Assembly (NCBI RefSeq): GCF_040289485.1
Contig: NZ_PSLG01000091.1
Location: 1 to 6,307 of the forward strand
Source of the DNA: Thermoflexus sp040289485
Lineage (GTDB): Bacteria > Chloroflexota > Anaerolineae > Thermoflexales > Thermoflexaceae
Length of the DNA stretch: 6,307 nt
Direction of reading: 5' to 3'
The notes beneath the pieces were generated by a model. The model was not told the origin of the DNA. It saw only the letters and a list, made by a program, of their open reading frames with translations, and did not search any database. Positions 1-4,152 of this stretch are shown one piece after another. Position 1 is the first letter of the stretch. The number at the start of each line of letters is the position of its first letter. The translations under genes were made by a program, and so were the position numbers.

Positions 1-627
1 GAGGCGGAGGCGCCCGCCGGTGAGGGCGGCGACCTCGCGGGCCACCCCGATGATGGAGAAGGCGTGGGCCAGGTTCGGGGTGAGGTCGATGTCCAAAACG
101 ATGTCCCCCAGGTAATCGGCCAGAGGGACCCCCACCGGCGCGTCCGGGTCGAGAAGGAGGATCCCCTCGTGGTCCTCGGAGATCCCGAGCTCCTTCTCCG
201 AGCAGACCATGGCGTCCGAGTAGATCCCTCGGATGGCCCGGCCGCGGAGGATCATCTTCACCCAGCCCGGCTGGTGGCCGTCGTAGAGGGTGGCGCCTTC
301 CAGGGCGAAGGCCACTTTCAGCGGGCGCTCCGGCGGGCGGTCGAGGAAGGGGAAAAGGTTGGGCGCGCCGGTGACCACCACCTTGGGCTCCCCCCGGCCG
401 TAGTCCACGGTGGCCAGGAGCAGACGGTCGGCGTTGGGGTGGCGCTCCACCTTTCGGATCTGGCCCACGACGATCCGCTCCCGGTCCCACTCCAGGGCGG
501 CGCCGGGGACCCCGAAGCGTTCGATGGCCGTCACCTCCAGGCCGGCCATGGTCAGCCGCTCGGCCAGTTCCTCCGGCGGGAGATCGACCTTCACGTATTC
601 CTGCAGCCAGCGCAGCGGGACCCGCAT
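1..627 (-). CDS. pheT: Phenylalanyl-tRNA synthetase beta subunit, N-terminal 209 residues (3' end outside window)
   Basis: Beta chain of the cytoplasmic (alpha-beta)2 enzyme that charges tRNA-Phe. The ATG at 625-627 begins MRVPLRWLQEYV, the usual PheT opening, and the frame stays open to position 1. An AGGAGG (minus strand of 636-641) lies 8 nt upstream of the start. Residues about 50-170 form the EMAP-II/Myf-like tRNA-binding domain: VGQIRKVERHPNADRL (54-69), VVVTGAPN (83-90) and SDAMVCSEKELGIS (137-150). Residues 179-204 read DIDLTPNLAHAFS then GVAREVAALTG, the conserved segment leading into the B3/B4 editing region. The Asn-Leu-Ala-His version replaces the commoner Asn-Arg-x-Asp; from memory this variant occurs in Chloroflexota. 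The B3/B4, B5, catalytic-like and anticodon-binding (FDX-ACB) domains of a normal protein of about 800 residues lie beyond the window. The gene starts 59 nt after pheS stops, on the same strand, so it is co-transcribed and shares the T-box control. Confidence 0.96.
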   Translation of the reverse strand, partial: MRVPLRWLQEYVKVDLPPEELAERLTMAGLEVTAIERFGVPGAALEWDRERIVVGQIRKVERHPNADRLLLATVDYGRGEPKVVVTGAPNLFPFLDRPPERPLKVAFALEGATLYDGHQPGWVKMILRGRAIRGIYSDAMVCSEKELGISEDHEGILLLDPDAPVGVPLADYLGDIVLDIDLTPNLAHAFSIIGVAREVAALTGGRLRL

Positions 628-686
628 GATGTCTCCCTCCTGGGATCGGGTGGGGGAGTGGGGGGCTCTCCGTCCCCGGGCGGCCC

Positions 687-1715
687 TCATCCGAACTGTT
701 CCAGGAACCGCAGATCGTTGGCCCAGAAATATCGAATGTCATCGATCCGATGCTTGAGCATGGTGATCCGCTGTGGGCCCATGCCGAAGGCGAAGCCGGT
801 GAAGCGGCGTGGGTCGTAGCCGCCGTTCTGGAGGACGAGGGGGTGGACCATCCCCGCCCCCGCGATCTCCAGCCAGCCCGTGTGCTTGCAGACCCGGCAC
901 CCGTGTCCCTCGCACAGGATACAATCGATATCCACCTCCACGCTGGGTTCGGTGAAGGGGAAGTAGGAGGCGCGGAAACGCACCCGGCGCTCGGGCCCGA
1001 ACATCCGGCGGGCGAAGTCGGCCAGGGTGCCCTTGAGATCGCTCATGGTGACCCCCTCCCCCACGGCCAGGCCCTCCACCTGGTGGAACATGATCTCCGA
1101 ACGGGCGGTGATCTGCTCATACCGGTAGCACATGCCGGGAAGGATGACCCGGACGGGCTCCGGGCAGAAGGCCCGCATGGCATGGATCTGGCCCGGGGAG
1201 GTGTGGGTGCGCAGGATCACCCCCTCCCGGTCGGTGTAGAAGGTGCTCCACATGTCGCGGGCCGGGTGGTGGGGTGGGATGTTGAGCAGCTGGAAGTTGT
1301 ATTCGTCGGTCTCCACATCCCGGCTGGTGAAGACCTGGAAGCCCATCTCGGCGAAGATGGCCACGATCTCCCGCAGGGTCTGGGTGGCCGGGTGGAGGCG
1401 GCCGGCCCGGACCGGCCGGCCGGGCAAGGTGACGTCCAGGGGCGGGGCCTCCAGTTCCCGGCGCAGAGCGGCCTGGCGGACGGCCTCGAGGCGGGCGGCG
1501 TAGGCGGCCTCCAGGGCTTCCTTGACGGCGTTGGCCTTGCGGCCGACGGCCGGCCGCTGCTCCCGGGGGAGGTTCCCCAGCTCCGCGAAGATGGCCATCA
1601 GCCGGCTGCGCCGGCCCAGATATCCCGCATACCAGGCCTTCAGGGCCTCCTCTGTGTCCAGCCCTTCGAGGGCCCGCAGGGCCTCTTCTTGCAGGCGGTC
1701 CAGTTCCTCCAGCAT
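687..1715 (-). CDS. pheS: Phenylalanyl-tRNA synthetase alpha subunit
   Basis: Catalytic class II aminoacyl-tRNA synthetase subunit, 342 residues, a normal bacterial PheS length. Residues 1 to about 85 are the helical N-terminal tRNA-binding arm (start MLEELDRLQEEAL). The class II core follows: HTSPGQIHAM (171-180), LPGMCYRYEQITARSE (192-207, motif 2 region), FHQVEGL (210-216), and motif 3 FAFGMGPQRITML (308-320). The C-terminus DLRFLEQFG is typical. Four cysteines in a CxxC-x4-CxxC arrangement (C265, C268, C273, C276) precede KHTGWLEI and may bind zinc. I chose the ATG at 1713-1715 because AGGAGG (minus strand of 1723-1728) sits 7 nt upstream and the protein then begins as PheS homologues do. 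The in-frame TTG at 1748 lies inside the U-tract of the leader terminator and is not plausible. The gene is first in an operon with pheT and is controlled by the T-box leader immediately upstream. Confidence 0.97.
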   Translation of the reverse strand: MLEELDRLQEEALRALEGLDTEEALKAWYAGYLGRRSRLMAIFAELGNLPREQRPAVGRKANAVKEALEAAYAARLEAVRQAALRRELEAPPLDVTLPGRPVRAGRLHPATQTLREIVAIFAEMGFQVFTSRDVETDEYNFQLLNIPPHHPARDMWSTFYTDREGVILRTHTSPGQIHAMRAFCPEPVRVILPGMCYRYEQITARSEIMFHQVEGLAVGEGVTMSDLKGTLADFARRMFGPERRVRFRASYFPFTEPSVEVDIDCILCEGHGCRVCKHTGWLEIAGAGMVHPLVLQNGGYDPRRFTGFAFGMGPQRITMLKHRIDDIRYFWANDLRFLEQFG

Positions 1716-1722
1716 CCGGCGG

Positions 1723-1728
1723 CCTCCT
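1723..1728 (-). promoter_or_regulatory. pheS ribosome binding site
   Basis: AGGAGG on the minus strand, 7 nt before the ATG at 1713-1715. It fixes the pheS start at 1715 rather than at the upstream in-frame TTG (1748). It lies just after the leader terminator hairpin, so it is transcribed only on readthrough. Confidence 0.85.
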
Positions 1729-1745
1729 CCGTGGGATGGGGCGGA

Positions 1746-1786
1746 CAAAAGGCACGCCCCCGTCCGGATCAGGGACGGGGGCGTGC
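1746..1786 (-). terminator. Intrinsic terminator of the pheST T-box leader
   Basis: On the minus strand a perfect 14-bp stem (arms 1773-1786 and 1752-1765) encloses a 7-nt loop and is followed by C and TTTT (1751-1747). The U-tract is short, but the stem is almost pure G-C. The 5' arm of this hairpin contains the 3' strand of the predicted antiterminator (1770-1781), so the two folds exclude one another. This is the attenuation site upstream of pheS. Confidence 0.9.
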
Positions 1787-1810
1787 GGCTTCCCCCGCGG
1801 TACCACCCTG
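1770..1810 (-). promoter_or_regulatory. T-box antiterminator element with tRNA acceptor-end binding bulge
   Basis: The minus strand carries CAGGGTGGTACCGCGG, a near-perfect copy of the conserved T-box sequence. It folds as CAGGG (1810-1806), a 7-nt bulge UGGUACC (1805-1799), GCGGGGG (1798-1792), a 10-nt loop (1791-1782), CCCCCGU (1781-1775) and CCCUG (1774-1770). That gives helices of 5 and 7 bp with a single G-U pair. The bulge UGGU is complementary to ACCA, which fits the A73-CCA end of an uncharged tRNA-Phe. The layout matches the known antiterminator architecture. Confidence 0.9.
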
Positions 1811-2056
1811 CTTGGCCGGGGCGCCGCGCCCCGGCCCGCTCGTTGGCGGCCCGGATAACGGTGGGCCTTCCGGGGGCGACTACTGGGGCGGCCGGCCAAG
1901 GCCCCCGTTCGCCGCTCCGGCTCCGGGGCGAACTTCGGCCGGCGGACGCCGGGCGGGGCTCTCAGCCGCGGCCCCGCCGCTCTGGCGACGTCGTCCCGGC
2001 CTACTCCTCCCCTTCTCCGCCGTTCGCATCCGGTTCCAACGCGACTGCTTTTTTGA

Positions 2057-2085
2057 ATCTTATCGGGAACACCGGGAATTGACAA
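2057..2085 (-). promoter_or_regulatory. Sigma-70-type promoter for the pheST operon
   Basis: The minus strand shows TTGTCA (2085-2080, 5 of 6 to the -35 consensus), exactly 17 nt, then TAAGAT (2062-2057, 4 of 6 to the -10). Transcription would start near 2050, directly ahead of an A-rich stretch and the T-box stem I. It is an AT-rich island in otherwise very GC-rich sequence. Identified by eye only. Confidence 0.75.
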
Positions 2086-2092
2086 GACCGCA

Positions 2093-2129
2093 GCCGTGGG
2101 AGCGCCGCACCACGGCCTTCCCATGGGAA
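2093..2129. repeat. Two small palindromic elements upstream of the pheST promoter
   Basis: GCCGTGG (2093-2099) and its reverse complement CCACGGC (2110-2116) form a 7-bp inverted repeat with a 10-nt spacer. It is followed at once by the perfect 12-bp palindrome TTCCCATGGGAA (2118-2129). Both lie in the divergent spacer, 8 to 44 bp upstream of the pheST -35 box. They could be protein-binding sites, but palindromes arise often by chance in GC-rich DNA and no known operator is recognised. Confidence 0.3.
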
Positions 2130-2191
2130 AGCGCCCGCAAGCCCGGGCGGCGCAACGCCGGCGGGCCGGGCGCGCCCCGACGTAGGATCCC

Positions 2192-2202
2192 TATGCTACA
2201 AT
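2192..2202 (+). promoter_or_regulatory. Candidate extended -10 promoter for the Uma2 gene
   Basis: TATGCTACAAT contains TACAAT (2197-2202, 5 of 6 to the -10 consensus) preceded by TGC, an extended -10 element. No good -35 hexamer sits 16-18 nt upstream. Transcription would begin around 2209, giving a 5' UTR of about 45 nt that opens almost directly with an inverted repeat. Confidence 0.5.
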
Positions 2203-2212
2203 GAGGGCAGAA

Positions 2213-2241
2213 GCGAGGATGGCCGGGCAGGGCATCCTCGC
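2213..2241 (+). repeat. 9-bp inverted repeat in the 5' UTR of the Uma2 gene
   Basis: GCGAGGATG (2213-2221) and CATCCTCGC (2233-2241) are perfect reverse complements around an 11-nt loop. The element lies between the predicted -10 box and the AGGAGG at 2243-2248. In RNA it would be a stable hairpin ending one base before the ribosome binding site. In DNA it could be an operator. It is not followed by a T-tract, so it is not an intrinsic terminator. Confidence 0.55.
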
Positions 2242-2253
2242 CAGGAGGGGGCG

Positions 2254-2812
2254 ATGGATGCGAAGGTTCGGCTCACGGCGCAGGATCTGTGGCGGATGGG
2301 CGAGGGCGATGTCCGCCGGGAGTTGGTCGACGGGGAGATCCGCGAGATGAGCCCGGTCGGAGGGGTGCACGGACAGGTCGTCGGCCGGATCTACCGTCGG
2401 TTGGCCGAGCACGTGGAGCGTTGGGGGGGCGGGGTGGTANNNNNNNNNNNNNNNNNNNNNNNNNNNNNNNNNNNNNNNNNNNNNNNNNNNNNNNNNNNNN
2501 NNNNNNNCCTTGGTTTCGGCGGGGCAGTTGCCGGGGGGGCGGTTGCCGGAGGGGTTTTTGGAGGGGGCGCCGGATCTGGCGGTGGAGGTGTTGTCGCCTT
2601 CGGACGATCCGGTGGACGTGCAGCAGAAGGTGCGGGACTATTTGGAGGCGGGGGCGCGGTTGGTGTGGGTGGTGGCGCCGTCGGCGCGGGCGGTGACGGT
2701 GTATCGGGCGGACGGTTCGGCGCGGCTGTTGCGGGAGGGGGAGGCGCTGGAGGGGGAGGACGTGCTCCCCGGCCTGCATATCCCCCTCGCCGAGCTCTTC
2801 GAAAGCCGATAG
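2254..2812 (+). CDS. Uma2 family (DUF820) putative endonuclease, interrupted by an assembly gap
   Basis: Uma2/DUF820 proteins have a PD-(D/E)XK nuclease fold; their biological role is not established, and they often occur in many copies in Chloroflexota, cyanobacteria and Deinococcota. The ATG at 2254 has AGGAGG (2243-2248) 5 nt upstream. The first 62 codons include RRELVDGEIREMSPVGG and HGQVVGRIYRRLAEHVE, the family's N-terminal signature. After the N run the protein resumes at 2510 with LVSAGQLPGG, then GAPDLAVEVLSPSDDP, QKVRDYLEAGARLVWVV, and the end PGLHIPLAELFESR before TAG at 2810-2812. The D of PDL, the E of VEV and the K of QKV are the likely active-site residues. As assembled, the halves are in different frames; a true gap of 67 or 70 nt would join them into about 185 residues, a normal family length. 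A real frameshift cannot be excluded. Codon choice in the middle is unlike the ends. The gene stands alone on its strand, divergent from pheS and convergent with the response regulator gene. Confidence 0.85.
2440..2507. other. Assembly gap (68 N) inside the Uma2 gene
   Basis: All 68 bases are N. The upstream coding frame ends with GTA at 2437-2439 and the downstream frame needs a codon starting at 2507. An intact gene therefore needs a gap of length 1 modulo 3, whereas 68 is 2 modulo 3. By comparison with the family, about 23-24 residues covering the segment that normally leads to PDV are missing. Confidence 0.95.
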
Positions 2813-2982
2813 ATGTGGCCCTGCGGGCGCTCACCCGGAGGCAGGATCCGCATGGCGGCCCGTCTCTGCAACGTCTGCCTCACCGACGGCCCTCCCCGGG
2901 CCTGTCCAAAAGGCGCCGAAAGACATCCCCTTCTCGTCGCGCGGCCCTTGGCGCATCCGGACTCGGATCGAGGCCGCGGCGC
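2813..2982. other. Convergent spacer between Uma2 and the response regulator gene
   Basis: About 170 bp between two genes that end towards each other. I see no convincing bidirectional terminator: the best short hairpin (GCCC-TGC-GGGC near 2817-2827) lacks a T-tract. No RNA gene or credible small protein is evident. Confidence 0.5.
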
Positions 2983-4128
2983 TCACCGCCGGCCGGTGGG
3001 ATCGGCGGGGTCCTCTTCCAGCAGACCGCCTAGGATGGCCTTGCGGACGGCGGCGGCCCGCGTGTGGACCCCCAGTTTGTTCAGGATGCTGTCCACCTGC
3101 TTCTTCACCGTGTGGGGGGAGACGAAGAGACGTTCGGCGATCTCCCGGTTGGTGAGGCCGTGGGCCATCCAGCGCAGCACCTCCCGCTCCCGCGGCGTGA
3201 GGCGGGCCAAGGCCTCCTGGTCCTCCGGCGAGCGGGGGCCGGCGGGCGGGGCAGGGCGGATGGGAGCGGGCGCGGGTCCGTGGGCCAGGGCCTCCTGGAC
3301 GAAGGCGAGGAAGGTCCGTCGGTTGAAGGCCGCCTTGTCGAAGAAGGCGAAGACGTGGAAGGCCTCGTAGGCGTGCTCCACCTCGTCGGCGGAGGCGGTG
3401 GCGCTGACCGCCAGGGTGGGCAGTCCCCGCCGGTGGGCCACCCGCAGCAACCGCAGGCCGTCCCGGTTCCCGAAGGGATCCAAGGAGCTGGCCAACTGGA
3501 GGTCCACGATGAGCAGGGCGAAGGGCTTCCGCTCCAGCCAGGCCAGGGCCTCGGCGTAGGAGGGGGCCACCGTGCAGGTCAGTCCGATCTCGGCCAGGAG
3601 CTCCTGGTAAAGATCCTGCCAGCCGGGGTCGTCCTCGACCACCAGCACCGGTGCGGCGACGGCGGCGGCGGCTCCAGCCTCGGGGGCAGGAGCGGGCCGC
3701 GGGGCGGCACGGGGGGGCTCCTGCTGCAGCAGGCGGGCCACCACCTCCCGGAAGGCCTGTCGGTGGAAGGTCTCCTTCCGGAGGAAATCGGCCGCGCGGC
3801 CGCGGGTCAGCGCCTCCACCGCCAGTTCCACCGTCGCGTAGCCGGTCAGGGCGATGGCGGGGACCGGCGGGGTGCGCGCGGCCAGGGCCTCGAGGACCTG
3901 GAGGCCGCTGCGGTCCCGGTGGTCTATCGGGTCCAGGGAGAGGTCGACCACCGCCAGGCGGTAGGCGCGTTCCCCGATACGGGCCAAGGCCGAGGCTCCA
4001 TCGCCGACCGCCTCCGCCGTCAGGCCCATGTCCGCGAGGACCTCGGCCAGGAGGGCCTGCCAGGCCGGGTCGTCCTCGACGATCAGGGCGTGGGCGCTGG
4101 TGGCGGCGTGTGGTTCCCGCTCGCCCAT
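2983..4128 (-). CDS. Response regulator with two receiver domains and a LuxR/NarL-type HTH
   Basis: Cytoplasmic DNA-binding regulator, 381 residues. Receiver 1 (about 14-133) has the acidic pocket E18-D19-D20, phospho-acceptor D62 (VVDLSL), T95 (ALTGY) and K118. A Pro/Ala-rich linker (about 136-160) follows. Receiver 2 (about 161-282) has E165-D166-D167, D209 (IVDLQL), S242 and K265. After a second Pro-rich linker comes a GerE/LuxR helix-turn-helix (about 307-370): LTPREREVLRWMAHGLTNREIAERL then VSPHTVKKQVDSILNKLGV written as two segments. Both receivers look phosphorylatable. Both have a longer-than-usual loop after the phospho-Asp and lack the Pro that usually follows the Lys. The ATG at 4126-4128 has AGGAGG (minus strand of 4134-4139) 5 nt upstream. 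The gene begins 24 nt after the kinase gene stops, on the same strand, so the kinase is the likely partner. The target genes are unknown; autoregulation is possible but no binding site was recognised. Confidence 0.93.
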   Translation of the reverse strand: MGEREPHAATSAHALIVEDDPAWQALLAEVLADMGLTAEAVGDGASALARIGERAYRLAVVDLSLDPIDHRDRSGLQVLEALAARTPPVPAIALTGYATVELAVEALTRGRAADFLRKETFHRQAFREVVARLLQQEPPRAAPRPAPAPEAGAAAAVAAPVLVVEDDPGWQDLYQELLAEIGLTCTVAPSYAEALAWLERKPFALLIVDLQLASSLDPFGNRDGLRLLRVAHRRGLPTLAVSATASADEVEHAYEAFHVFAFFDKAAFNRRTFLAFVQEALAHGPAPAPIRPAPPAGPRSPEDQEALARLTPREREVLRWMAHGLTNREIAERLFVSPHTVKKQVDSILNKLGVHTRAAAVRKAILGGLLEEDPADPTGRR

Positions 4129-4152
4129 AGCAGCCTCCTCGACGGGGGGATC

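Larger units (their letters stand above)
1746..2050 (-). ncRNA. T-box riboswitch leader, tRNA-Phe responsive (UUC specifier)
   Basis: Transcribed 5' leader of pheST that senses the ratio of uncharged to charged tRNA-Phe. From 5' to 3' on the minus strand the recognisable parts are: a GGATGCGA segment (kink-turn-like base of stem I); GGAGGAGTAG with the AGUA element of stem I (2005-2002); GCTGAGAGCC; a single TTC specifier at 1932-1930 followed by the conserved-looking CCGGAG; a stem II region with CGGGGGC (1907-1901) pairing to GCCCCCG (1877-1871); CCACCGTTATCC before the stem III region; a hairpin with a perfect 10-bp stem at 1836-1814; then the antiterminator and terminator. UUC pairs with the GAA anticodon of tRNA-Phe, which agrees with the downstream genes. 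The 5' boundary is inferred from the promoter and could be a few bases off. The detailed fold of stems I and II was not computed. Confidence 0.93.

Noticed and set aside
1716..1748. Extended pheS N-terminus from a TTG at 1748 (MSAPSHGGGRR)
   Set aside because: The TTG is in the terminator U-tract, has no ribosome binding site, and the extra 11 residues do not match PheS. The ATG at 1715 has AGGAGG at the right distance.
750..2204. Plus-strand open frame of 484 codons across pheS and its leader
   Set aside because: It covers pheS in antisense and runs through the T-box hairpins. Composition is typical of a GC-rich shadow frame.
2817..2827. Short hairpin GCCC-TGC-GGGC after Uma2 as a terminator
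   Set aside because: Only a 4-bp stem, with no T-tract on either strand.
2254..3033. A 259-residue plus-strand protein reading straight through the N block
   Set aside because: After the gap this frame becomes Gly-rich nonsense, while the frame starting at 2510 gives a clear Uma2 C-terminus.
2813..3370. Plus-strand frame starting at the Uma2 stop, with an internal ATG at 2852 preceded by GGAGG and a CNVC...C pattern
   Set aside because: It runs into the antisense of the response regulator and loses any protein-like character after about 30 residues. The cysteine pattern is too short to support a zinc-binding protein.
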